A stretch of DNA of 64,000 nt from Ryuthela nishihirai. Lineage: Eukaryota; Arthropoda; Arachnida; Araneae; Heptathelidae. Location: the NCBI GenBank assembly GCA_038380435.1, contig JAWZYU010000034.1, positions 5,066,704 through 5,130,703 of the forward strand, in the 5' to 3' direction. Shown piece after piece: positions 54,300-64,000 of the stretch (position 1 is its first letter; every line of letters starts with the position of its first letter). Position numbers and translations under genes: made by a program. The notes under the pieces were generated by a model. It was given only the letters and a program-made list of their open reading frames with translations. It ran no database searches and had not been told where the DNA came from.

Positions 54300-57200
54300 C
54301 CAGCCATATGGTTGATTCATCAACTATATGCCAGTCCCAAGCCCAGATAAATCAGGACAGGTGGGGGAAAGCAATGGTGAACTACCTCGCAGCAATCTCA
54401 CCAGAACACTACATGGCCAGAACTCAAAATGTTTTAAATATGGATACCAACAGTGGACCCTCCAGGCTGGAAGGGACTGGAGAAGAGCAAGAGCTTGCCC
54501 CTACTAGTCAGGGACTATATGAAATTGTTGGGGGAAACCCACAGGAACCTCAACAATAGATGCTGCCCATGATAAAAGGAGCAGTCTGCACTGTACAAAA
54601 CTTTGTCAAATCGGAACATGGAATTCAGGGGCATGTCCCTTGGCAAATTGTAAAGTATCAAATGAGAAATGATCAGAACTAACAGACATCCTGGGCGTTG
54701 GTGAACTACACTGGACAGGACAAGTTTCAATCTGATGAGTTTACCATCTACTTTTCTGGAAATGACAACACTAGAAGAAGGGGAGTCGCATTTATTGCAA
54801 ATAGGTGGCCAGATGCATTGAAAATCACTGTGCACACAGTAATCGTATAATATCCATATGCATCTGCACCAAACCACTAAACATGATCATTGTACAAATC
54901 TATGCACCAACTTCTGATGCAAGCGAAGATAATATCAAACAATTCTACAGTAAACTTCAAAGTGTGCTAGATCAAGTACCTCATGTAGGTTTTGGGCGAT
55001 TTCATGCGAAAATGGTGAAGAAGATACAAGAATAGTTGGCAAATTTGGTCTAGGTAAAAGAAATGAAGCTGGTCATCATATTATGCAATTTTGTAAGGAA
55101 AATCACTTCAGTGTAATGAACACATGGTTCATCCAACTTAAGCGACGGTTGTACACGGGGACATCACCAAATGGACTATATTGAAACCAGATTTACTTTA
55201 TTTTATGTCGACAATGCTGGAAAAGCTCCATCTCTTCTATAAAGACATTACCTGGTGCTGACTGCAACACAGACCATCAACTATTAGTAGCCAGAATGAA
55301 ACTCACACTGTGCAAGATAAAAAAGAGCACTAAACAGAAAAAGTTTGATGTGAATAATGTATCATCATTGTATGCTGTGGAAGTGAAGAATAGATTCGAC
55401 ATGCTCAGTCAGAACAGAAGAGATGGAGAAGAACAATGGCGAGAGATACGAAATACTATCATTGAATGTGCCAAAAAACATGTACCATACCAAAAGCCAA
55501 AGAATAGCAAGTGGCTATCTAACAGCACTATCAAAAATAGCCGATCAGCAAAGGATGGTTAAAGCCAGAGGAAACAGGGAGGAGGTCAAAATGCTGAGTG
55601 CTGCTTTCCAACGTGAAGCCAGGAAAGACAAGGAGAAACAGCTGAAGGAAAAATGCACATGTCTAGAAGAAGTCAATAAGAAGGGGCAAACAAGAGCCAT
55701 GTTCAAAGAAGTGAAGAGATGCAATCCAGCTTCACTGCTAGAAAAGGTACAATCAAGGACAGCAATGGGAAAGAACTGATTGACCAGCAGAAGATCAGAA
55801 ATAGGTGGCAAGAATATACTGAAAAGCTACATACAAGCCAGATAGAACAGAGAACAAAACATCTTGGAAGAAGTAGCAATGGCTATGAGCAAACTGCCAA
55901 ATAAGCCCCAAGCATTGATAACATTCTTTAAGCACTCTAGGCTATCAAAAAGTATAAATAATTATTTCATTCGCCAATGCAGGTGGACCATTGGCAGCCA
56001 TCATCATTATATTAAAATCCACTGAGACATCACTTGCCGGCAAGAACGTCGAATTTTAAATTTCTCGCCAAGAGCATTCCAAGAAGCGCCTGTTACTTCC
56101 CATCCTCTACAGCATTCGCATGTAAATCTCTCTTTAATAATTATTGATACTTGATAGCATAGTCCATGTGTCGAAGTGCTTAAAAACATACAGCAGTGTC
56201 ATAGAGAATTAAATTACTTTAATTACTGCACTGTGTACCTCTACTATAATTATTGATAACATTCCTGTAGAGCTCGTAAAAGCAGTACCAGTCAATGTCA
56301 TCACAGCCTTATGTCAAGAGATATGGTCTACTTGTAAATTGCCTAAGGACTGGACAAGATCAGTATTTATCCCTTTACCTAAGAAAGGCAATGCCAGAGA
56401 GTGCTCAAATTATTGTACTATAGCACTGATTTCTCATGCAAGCAAAATTCTATTGAAAATTATTCAACAGCGGTTACAACAGCATATGAATCAAGAGCTA
56501 CCCGACATTCAAGCAGGCTTTAGGAAGGGCAGAGGCACTCCAGATCTTATAGCCAACCTTAGATGGATTATGGAAAAAAACTCGTGAATACCAGAAAGAA
56601 CCGTACTTGTGTTTCATTGACTACAGCAAAGCATTTGACTGTGTAGAACATGATAAACTATAGAAAGCTCTTCATGACATTGGTGTCCCATCTCACTTGA
56701 TCAAGCTTATTAAATCATTGTATATGGATCAAGAAACAACAGTATGAACACTTTATGGGTACACAGATTGATTCAAGATCAGCAAAGGTGTGAGACAGGA
56801 ATGTGTCTTATCCCCATTCCTTTTCAACCTATATGCAGAAATAATCATGAGAAAATTAGACCTGGACACATCGGGGTGAAGATAGGAGGAAGAAATGTAA
56901 ACAACTTGAGGTACTCAGATGACACCACTTTGTTGACTGAAAATAAAGAATATCTAAAAACTTTGATTTTAAAAATTAAGGAAGAAAGCGAAAACATGGG
57001 GCTACATCTAAACCTCAAGAAAACAAAAATAATGACAACAGCAGATGATGGCTAAGGGTCAAAATAAATGACGAACTCGAATCAGTTGAGGATTTTATCT
57101 TCCTTGGATCAAAAATCAATAATGATGGCAAATCTACTCTAGAAATGAAGTGCAGGATCACACTGGGCTTCACTGCAATGATCAGCATGAACAAAATCTG

Positions 57201-57675
57201 GAAAAGTAAAGACATCACCCTGGACACCAAATGTAGACTAGTAACAGCAATAGTCTTCCCTACAATGATGTATGGGTGTGAGAGCTGGACAAGAACTGAA
57301 GGGGATAGACGGAAAATTGAAGCTTTTGAAATGTGGTACTGGTGAAGATTGCTAAGAATACCCTGGACAGCCAGGGTAACAAATAGATAAGTGATCAACC
57401 GTATGAAATCATTGGAATCTCTTGAATCAAAATTCACACGATTACGATTGACCTACTTTGGCCACATCATGCAGACCAACTCACTAGAAAAGTCTATAAT
57501 GTTGGGTTTGGTCAGTGGAAAGAGGCATAGGGGTCGACAAAGAACATGCTAGCTTGATACCATCATGGGTGACACTAACATGAATATCAATCAGCTGAAA
57601 GAAGCAATACCCGACAGAATAGCATGGAGAACACTGGCCTATGAAGTTTCCAGATGTAGGATACGACTAAATGGA
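54300..57675 (+). pseudogene. RTE-clade LINE, BovB-like, nearly full length but broken
   Basis: Order seen: apurinic endonuclease (SDEFTIYFSGNDNTRRRGVA, IVQIYAPTSDASED, KFGLGKRNEAG, DHQLLVARM), linker (EVKNRFDMLSQNRRDGEEQW), then RT (PKDWTRSVFIPLPKKGNARE, DIQAGFRKGRGT, FIDYSKAFDCVEHDKL, LRYSDDTTLLTE) and a C-terminal MYGCESWTRTEGDRRKIEAF, then LTYFGHIMQTNSLEKSIM. The YADD box is YSDD. This closely follows RTE elements of the BovB type as I recall them. Numerous stops and frameshifts; an unrelated insertion is at 55925-56250. Confidence 0.85.
55925..56250. mobile_element. Insertion within the RTE element, unclassified
   Basis: The LINE frame is interrupted between CCCAAGCATTGATAACATTC and a resumed ATTGATAACATTCCTGTAGA, so part of the target may be duplicated. 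On the - strand, CRGWEVTGASWNALGEKFK weakly resembles a SANT/MADF-like DNA-binding segment of DNA transposons. Low certainty. Confidence 0.4.
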
Positions 57676-58025
57676 TAAAAGAATAAATTATAATCTGCTG
57701 CTCAAAATTCCTATGGGCATGCAAGAAAATATTTTAGATTATCACCAATTTGGGCACACACACTCAAAAAGGTCTGTCACCCCTGCACTATTTGGGTTCT
57801 ATAGGATCACCTATCCAGGTTATAGATTTATAAATTGGGATGGCTATCCTGCACATATTTGAACGATTCACTGATAGGATATCAATCCTTCCATGCTAGC
57901 CAATGTCTTTAATATTGATTGCAAACAAGTGGAGGAAAGCTCTATGTTTGTAAATGCAGTAATCATAACTAAACCTCACAAGTTACAAATCTTGCATTTC
58001 ATTCTGTCCACTGTGCCTTACAGGT
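57676..58025. other. No recognised feature
   Basis: Unclassified sequence between the LINE end and a SINE. Confidence 0.4.
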
Positions 58026-58330
58026 ATCGGCTCTGCCTATGGTCAGTAGGGGATATCTATGAGCTGGGAAAGGCCACAGTCCATCAGATGGGAGGTTAAG
58101 CAGGGTCTCCATGTGCAGGAGAATCATACCTTGTGCACATTATGGAACATGCTGGATGGCCTTTACGGGAGGCTACTATCTCTGTCCCAAAAGCTGTCCA
58201 GTGAGTCACCTCCCCTCAATCTTCTCAGAGCCCTCATGACTGGGTCATTTAGCCCACTGTGACTGTGGACATGGTAGTGTCTTAAAAAAAGTAAAAAAAA
58301 AAGTGTCACTCAGAAGTAAAACAACCCAGC
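58026..58330 (+). mobile_element. SINE family A without its tRNA head
   Basis: TGGTCAGTAGGGGATATCTA, AACATGCTGGATGGCCTTTA and the tail AGTAAAACAACCCAGC. 5' truncated. Confidence 0.8.
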
Positions 58331-58342
58331 CTTACATATATA

Positions 58343-58885
58343 CAACCTATGCCCGGAAAGTTCTGAGACTGACTGTATAAACATGAGCACCGAGTACTTA
58401 CACTCTGGTGCTAAGGATCACCTTAAAGGAGGTTTCCTCCTGCATCAATATACAGATTCTAGCATTTCTGGAGGTCTTTCAAGTAGTCCTGGAAACCCTT
58501 TCTGGAATGCTGCAGAGCTGTTCCATCACGGTTGCCTAAAATGGCCTGAATGTTAGCATAGTGACATTTGACCCTGTGGAACAAATTCCTTATGCACTAT
58601 ATATCTGCAGCTGAAAAATGCAAACAACTGTTTTCGTTTCTGAACACAAAATTTAATGTTCGCTCTTTGCTTGTCCATTGGTGTGGCTAAACTGTCCATG
58701 AAAGCATCTCACATAACATAATTGAGAGTCATTGCAGAGAGTAGTAGTGCAGGTCTAAACACGTCAAAACTTGCAAAGTAGTAGGGGAATAATCCTACTT
58801 TACTGCCACTGAAACAGAAATAGCTGATTATTCCCCATTTGTCTCTACAATAAATTCAGTCTCGGAACTTTCCAGACATAGGTTG
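58343..58885 (-). mobile_element. Short mariner-type derivative, 543 bp
   Basis: The ends CAACCTATGCCCGGAAAGTT and, inverted, CAACCTATGTCTGGAAAGTT are flanked by TA. The - strand keeps a remnant with SIPERVSRTT and an ILMQEE segment, like the end of a mariner-type transposase. The catalytic core is deleted. Confidence 0.75.
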
Positions 58886-59729
58886 TAGATTAATAGCAAT
58901 TCAAATTAATGGACAATTATGAAAAAAAAAATAAGTCAAATTACTGTCTCACACAAAAAACAATCAAACTACTGTCTCACAAAACAACATATAGTGAAAC
59001 TAATATTTCATACATTATTAATCACTAGTACAATGGTTCATAGGTTCTCAATGTAACTAAAAGCCTTCAAATAACAAAAGTCGTTTTCTCCTTCAGCCAC
59101 ACATTAAAGTAGTACAGCAATCTACAGAAATCATGTGACACTTTTCTACAAATATCTATTTTTTACCACTAATAATATCAGTTTATGTATCACTCATTAG
59201 TCATGCATCAATAAAAATACAAAGTTATTAGAAAAAATATTTTTTTACATTAAAAACAATGAATAGCAGCTCAGGTACAAGTAATTTCTATTAAATGTCA
59301 ACTTTGATAGTTCAAAGGTTTTTTTTCAGCAGTAAGCCAGTTAAAACATATTCAGACAAATTTGCTATATAAAAATATCATGCAGCACTTGGAGGATAAC
59401 ATTATAGGCCGTTTGCATAAAAATTAAATTACTATACATTTATGAGAGACTCCAAAGGTGCTTGCTACCAGCAGGTGTCAATGTATCAGTCTTTAAAATA
59501 GTTAAATTATCACAAGTAGACAACTGTACTGAACATTCTTTAACTAAATATATTTAACACTAAAAAAAAATTGAGTTCCACACTAAATTGTACATTTTTA
59601 TACAAGTTTTCAAGCATTTGCCATTTGGATGATCACAGACAGTAATTTCTAAAACTAATGTGGCCAATGGGTATAAAGATTCTAGGTGGGAATACAGATT
59701 CCATCATTTAATTTAGTTTTAGCCAAATT
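58886..59729 (-). other. Probable 3' UTR of the RhoU/V gene
   Basis: AT-rich, without recognisable repeats, directly downstream of the stop codon on the - strand. No poly(A) signal could be assigned with confidence. The UTR call rests on position only. Confidence 0.4.
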
Positions 59730-60230
59730 TCAGGAAAAGCAACAAAATCTTTTCCACCCTCGTTTCTTTCTGTTATCATCCATCGAATGTGAAAAGTCAG
59801 GCTTTGCTTTGTGCTTCCAAGAGCTAAATTTTGGTTTGTCTTTTTGTTTTTCATAAGTAACAAGATCTGGTTTTCTAACTCGGAGGGCAGCTAAGATTGC
59901 AGTGTCAAATACTTCTTTGAGGTTCTTCTGTGTAAGTGCAGAACATTCTTGATATGCAACTGCACCAATACGTGAAGCCAGTAAGCGTGCCTCCTGCTCA
60001 CTGACAGGGTGCTCATGATAATTAGCAAGCTCAATAAGCACTTTAACATCAGTACGTAAGTCACACTGTGTACCAACCAACAACATGGGTGCTTTGGGGC
60101 AATGGTGGCGGATTTCGGGTAGCCATTTTTCAGCAATATTGTGGAATGATGTGGGACACACCACACTGAAGCAGAGTAGAAACACATCTGTGTGTGGATA
60201 ACAGAGTGGTCTCAGAGAGTCAAAATCATC
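59730..60230 (-). CDS. RhoU/RhoV-type Rho GTPase, last coding exon (partial gene)
   Basis: A TTTTACAG acceptor is followed by a phase-0 exon of 167 codons including TGA. It starts [15 protein letters not shown], which in Rho proteins directly follows the switch II motif DTAGQ, so P-loop, switch I and switch II lie on upstream exons not seen in this window. Visible parts: the [10 protein letters not shown] strand, the G4 motif GTQCDL, the Rho insert region ([20 protein letters not shown]), the G5 motif [15 protein letters not shown], a basic tail and a C-terminal CCFS. TQ-D at G4 and a terminal CCF-X are hallmarks of RhoU/Wrch-1 (TQSD, CCFV), an atypical fast-cycling GTPase bound to membranes by palmitoylation and acting on actin and adhesion. 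Whether it is U or V cannot be decided from this exon. Confidence 0.88.
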   Translation of the reverse strand, partial: DDFDSLRPLCYPHTDVFLLCFSVVCPTSFHNIAEKWLPEIRHHCPKAPMLLVGTQCDLRTDVKVLIELANYHEHPVSEQEARLLASRIGAVAYQECSALTQKNLKEVFDTAILAALRVRKPDLVTYEKQKDKPKFSSWKHKAKPDFSHSMDDNRKKRGWKRFCCFS

Positions 60231-60929
60231 CTGTAAAATGAAACATGAAACATAAATGGCAAAATATTATGGGAACAATAATAAAGACTGTTCACTCACC
60301 ATAACTACCTCAATTATACAGAAATTAAATAAATAAAAATTGTGTGAAGCATAGACTTGACTATTGTTGATAAATTTACATTGGATATTAAATGTAACAT
60401 GCATGAATTTTTAAAAAATTGTTTTATATGGAAATTTGAAATGAGAGGTCACATTATACTAGAGATAGCCCTATAATTTGGCAAACATGGCATATAAACC
60501 AGAAATTGGTGGTGGTGGGCCATTTGTTGTAATTGCCAAAAGTTACCATAAAGTTCCAGATTATCAAGAAACAGCATTTAAGTCTAATTCTGGTGAAATC
60601 TTAACATGACTATTAAATTCCTGTACTATTAAAGCACCAAAATTTACAAATATTTTAATTAAACGATCACTTAAAATAGTTGTTTACTTGCTTACCACCA
60701 TGCTAAGGGAATTATTTCACAGTTGAAATTTCATGAAACATTTACAATTCAACTAAAAGCTGATTGATTTGCTTAAAAAAAAATCAGAACATGATTGGAG
60801 CATGGCTGATTGTATGCACATGCCTGGAATGGCTCTAAAGGATAGTATCCAAATGCACTTAAAAAGACAGCAATTAACCCTATGGTCTATAGCTTAACAT
60901 CAGTAATAAATGAGATTGATCAGCAGCTG
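60231..60929 (-). other. Intron of the RhoU/V gene
   Basis: Upstream of the exon acceptor on the - strand. No exon encoding the P-loop or DTAGQ motif was seen here or further upstream in the window. Confidence 0.55.
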
Positions 60930-61012
60930 GTAGCTCAGTGGTTAGAGTACCTGACATCATCATCAGGAATAATTCAGATACCACCAAGCTCAAGACAATT
61001 TTTTTCTTTACA
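60930..61012 (+). mobile_element. tRNA-derived SINE, family C (diverged)
   Basis: GCTGGTAGCTCAGTGGTTAG, CCTGACATCATCATCAGGA (anticodon-stem-like) and AGCTCAAGACAATTTTT. The B box is eroded. Confidence 0.55.
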
Positions 61013-61144
61013 CCCATTGTTGTCATGGTAATTAAATAGATTAACAAGTGATTAAATGTTTAGTAAACCAACAATGTGCTCTGATGGAATATCTATAACT
61101 GCCCGATTCATTTGAACTGCATTTCAAACACTTTCTGTGTTTAA

Positions 61145-61400
61145 CCCTTCCTACGCCCAGCCTGAAACACTGGAATGAATCCACAGACTCAACTATTTTT
61201 TCACTGTGCTTCATACAAGAATCTCGTTTTCAAAGAGAAAGTTTTTCATTTACTCTTTCACTCCTTAAAAGTTCTAATTTGAGCTAGTGGATAATGGGAA
61301 AAATGCAAATAGTATTTTATTAACAATTATACAATGTAAAAGTATTCATCTTTTAGTTCTTAAATTTAAAAATTTGCATTTCCCACACCTCTCAGAAAAA
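61145..61400. mobile_element. End of a TTAA-type (piggyBac-like) repeat
   Basis: TTAA at 61141-61144 is followed by CCCTTCCTACGCCCAGCCTG, matching the inverted end at 18535. The second end was not identified. Confidence 0.4.
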
Positions 61401-61542
61401 TTGATAGATTATTGATGTCAGTGGAATACCTTTTGAAAAGCTACCACTGAAATTTCATTTGAATTTCTATTATAAACATATTATTTGCAAAACTCGTTAA
61501 CAGATGTGCCATTTTCATATTTAGAATCTGTAAAGATATATA

Positions 61543-61934
61543 CACCAAAGAGCCAAAACATTATGACCACCTGCCTAACATGATGTTCATCCTCCATGTG
61601 GTGCCAAACAGCTCTTATCGGTGTGGTATGGGAGCTATAAGATTTCTAAGGGTGCCTTGTAGTATCTGGTACAAACATGTTACCAACAGATCCTTTAACT
61701 CTTGTAAGTTACGTGGTTGAGCCACTGCAGATTGGATATGCTCCACGAACCATTCTCGAACAATCCGGGCAGTGAGGCATTATCCTGCTGAAAGCATGGG
61801 CACTCAGAGCAAGCTATGTAGCTCCATTTTTAGCAGGATTCAATGTATTGTGTGTTGTGACACTTTACTCCTGTCACCAGTATTCAATTTTACAGCGAGT
61901 TGCACCACACTATCCCTTATGATGGCTTGTACCA
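61543..61934 (-). mobile_element. Tc1-like transposon derivative, core deleted
   Basis: Begins CACCAAAGAGCCAAAACATT after TA (61541-61542). It matches the ends of the element at 20717-21920 but lacks the section with the first catalytic Asp. On the other side it is cut by the LINE 3' end. Confidence 0.8.
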
Positions 61935-63900
61935 TCATCTAATTTGCACGGTCAGGTCCAACCAGACCGTGCAATTTAGTTCTCCAAGCAAGTCTATCCT
62001 GAGCTACATCTACTGCATCTGGCCACTGCACACCAATTCTAACAAGGTCCTGTTTGACATTGTCTGCCCACCGCATCCTAGGTCTCCCCTTCTTTCTGAG
62101 GCCTTTAGGCACACTGTTCATAACCCTATTCACCAATCTATAATTATTCATACGGGCAACATGGCCAAACCAACGGAGTCTCTCTCTGCACAATATGCTG
62201 CTTAAAGGAGGTTGCAAACTCCTTTGCCTAATCTCATCATTAGTTACAAAGTTAAACCACCTAATGCCCAAGATACTGCGTAAGCATCTGGAATCAAAAG
62301 CATCTAGTTTCCTGTTATCTTGTTTACAAAGTGTCCAAGTTTCACTACCATAACTAACCCTAGAAAGAACCAAACTATTATACAGTCTAATTTTAGTCTT
62401 TAGGTGTATACGCCTATTTCTCCACACTCTCCATAGGTTCTTAAAAGTCCCGGCAGCAATCCCTATTCGTCTGTTAATCTCATGCCGCACATCACCATTA
62501 TCTGTTACATAGCTCCCAAGATAATTAAACTGTGACACCTGCTCAAGACTGCAACCATTCAGATTAACTGAATCACAGCCTGCCTGACCAATTTTCATTA
62601 CTTTAGTTTTCTCTCTGTTTATAACCAAACCTACTCTACTACCAGTCTCATCAACAGCTCGAATGAAAGAGTTCATCTCATCAACATCATTTGCCAAAAG
62701 GGCTAAATCATCAGCATAATCTAAATCAGAAATTTTCGTATCTCCAGCCCATTTAAGGCCAAAATCTTTCTCTTGAAGTGAATTTCGCATAACATAATCA
62801 ATAACCAAGCTAAAGAGAAAAGGAGACAAAATGCACTCTTGTCAAACACCAGAAGTAATGCTAAACCAATTGCTACAAGCCTTACCAACTCTCACACACG
62901 ACTCAGTGTTATTATAGAGAGCTTTCATAATGTTAACTAACTTGTCTGGTATACCATATGATCTCACAATCAACCACAAATTATGATGATCAACAGAGTC
63001 GAAAGCCTTTTTGAAATCAACAAAGCTAGCAACCAAAGGTTTTTGAAACTCTAAACATTTCTCAAGAATCTGCCTAAGTGAAAATATCTGATCCACACAT
63101 CCCCTACCACTTCTGAATCCACATTGCTCATCACGCAATTGACTGTCAACCAGATTCTTAATTCTATTAAGCACAATCATGGAAAGAACTTTACCTGGAA
63201 CAGAGAGTAGGCTGATACCCCTATAGTTATCACAAGAACTGCGATCACCTTTTTTGAAAATAGGGATAACAATAGCTCTGGTAAAATCCTTAGGAACCAT
63301 GCCTTTATCATAAAAGATATTCAGAATTTCAGTCATCCAAGTGGTAACCGAAACATTCCCAGCTCTAAGCATTTCGGTAGTAATTTCATCTACCCCTGGG
63401 GATTTATGTAGTTTAAGTTTAGAAACAGCCAAAATAACTTCAGATTGTGTTATAGGGCCAACATTAAAGCCACCAATGCATCTATCATCATTGCAAACAA
63501 TGGGAGTAGAACTAACTACATTGTTTAGAACATCACTGAAATGCTCAGCCCACCTAGCCATGACAGAATCCTCCCCTTCTATAACCTTACCTTGTTTATC
63601 CTTCAATCCTTGTATGCCTGTCCGTTTTCTACCACACAAAACATTAACTATCTGGTACAGCTCTCTGCTGTTGTGCTGTCTTACTGCTTCCTCGGCTTTG
63701 TCAGCCAAACCATCAAGCCAAAGATTCTTATCAGCAGCTAACTGATCCTTTACAAGTTTATTAAGGTCTCTGTAATGCTTTCTATTAGGACTAGTAGGGT
63801 ATTGATTAAGGGCATTCCTGCAGTTCTTTCTTTCCAAAATAAGCTCAAGTGCCTTATCACTCAGATAATTTTGCCTCTTCTGCTCCTTTTTTCCTAAAAG
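61935..63900 (-). mobile_element. RTE-like LINE, 5' truncated, ORF with a single stop
   Basis: From about 63885 to TAG at 61936-61938 the frame is interrupted only once, by TGA in SGV-stop-QECILSPFLF, where related RTs have Arg (CGA to TGA). Motifs: IPIFKKGDRSSCDNYRGISL, QCGFRSGRGCVDQIF, SFVDFKKAFDSVDHHNL, LDYADDLALLAND (intact YADD), FNYLGSYVTDNG, then RERLRWFGHVARM and GRPRMRWADNVKQD. The element ends GATGATGG right after the stop. The endonuclease is lacking. It is the best copy of the family also at 31560, 37935 and 40303. Confidence 0.88.
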
Positions 63901-64000
63901 AGTTTACTGTCTTGTATAATCTACTTGTGAAAAAAAAACCTAAAAAATAAAAAATTTAAATAAAAATTTATTGATGTAATCATTTGTCTCCAAGCTTTAC

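Noticed and set aside
54308..54559. 83-residue open frame upstream of the RTE endonuclease
   Set aside because: Could be 5' UTR or ORF1 remnant of the RTE element; no domain, so not listed as a separate gene.
60231..61540. Upstream exon of the RhoU/V gene
   Set aside because: I looked for - strand P-loop, switch I and DTAGQ coding next to a donor and saw none.
63341..63745. 134-residue open frame on the + strand
   Set aside because: Antisense to the LINE ORF at 61935-63900.

Overview
This is an AT-rich window of animal nuclear DNA, dominated by transposable elements. It holds parts of only two recognisable host genes. No prokaryotic feature, operon or CRISPR array is present. The 5S-like sequence opens like arthropod 5S rRNA, and the mix of Tc1, mariner, Penelope-like, RTE and tRNA-derived SINE elements fits an arthropod. 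A chelicerate is plausible, but that is inference only.

Host genes. (1) A complete three-exon gene on the + strand (coding exons 7909-8050, 14811-15001, 25659-25793) encodes a 155-residue CCDC32 homologue. Its introns of 6.8 and 10.7 kb are packed with transposons. (2) The last coding exon of a Rho-family GTPase of the RhoU/RhoV (Wrch) type lies on the - strand at 59730-60230. Its upstream exons are not visible here.

Layout. 0-5 kb: tRNA-like SINE between 62-bp direct repeats, satellite and minisatellite arrays, one SINE-A copy. 5-26 kb: CCDC32, with a hAT nested in a MITE, Tc1 pieces, a Penelope-like element with GIY-YIG motif, TIR elements, a 110-bp near-perfect hairpin, an LTR fragment, and a full Tc1 beside a palindromic MITE. 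26-34 kb: SINEs, a 43-bp minisatellite, a TTAA-flanked element. 31-40 kb: a large inverted duplication of a LINE+SINE block, one arm carrying a 4 x 205 bp tandem amplification; between the arms lie a CR1/L2-like LINE and a Tc1 element. 40-47 kb: a nest (foldback element in Tc1 in LINE), a mariner split by a SINE with clear target-site duplication, a second mariner and a second Tc1. 47-54 kb: SINEs and a 1.9-kb TIR element containing a 5S rRNA-like sequence next to a tRNA-derived SINE. 54-58 kb: an RTE element resembling the BovB group. 58-64 kb: a small mariner derivative, the RhoU/V exon, and a LINE whose visible ORF is interrupted by a single stop.

The two host genes show no functional link to each other. 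I did not find a convincing new molecular system. The most unusual items are structural: the inverted duplication with nested tandem array, the 5S/tRNA juxtaposition, the long perfect hairpin, and the tRNA-like foldback with 11-bp target duplication. All homology calls are by eye and from recall; none has been searched.
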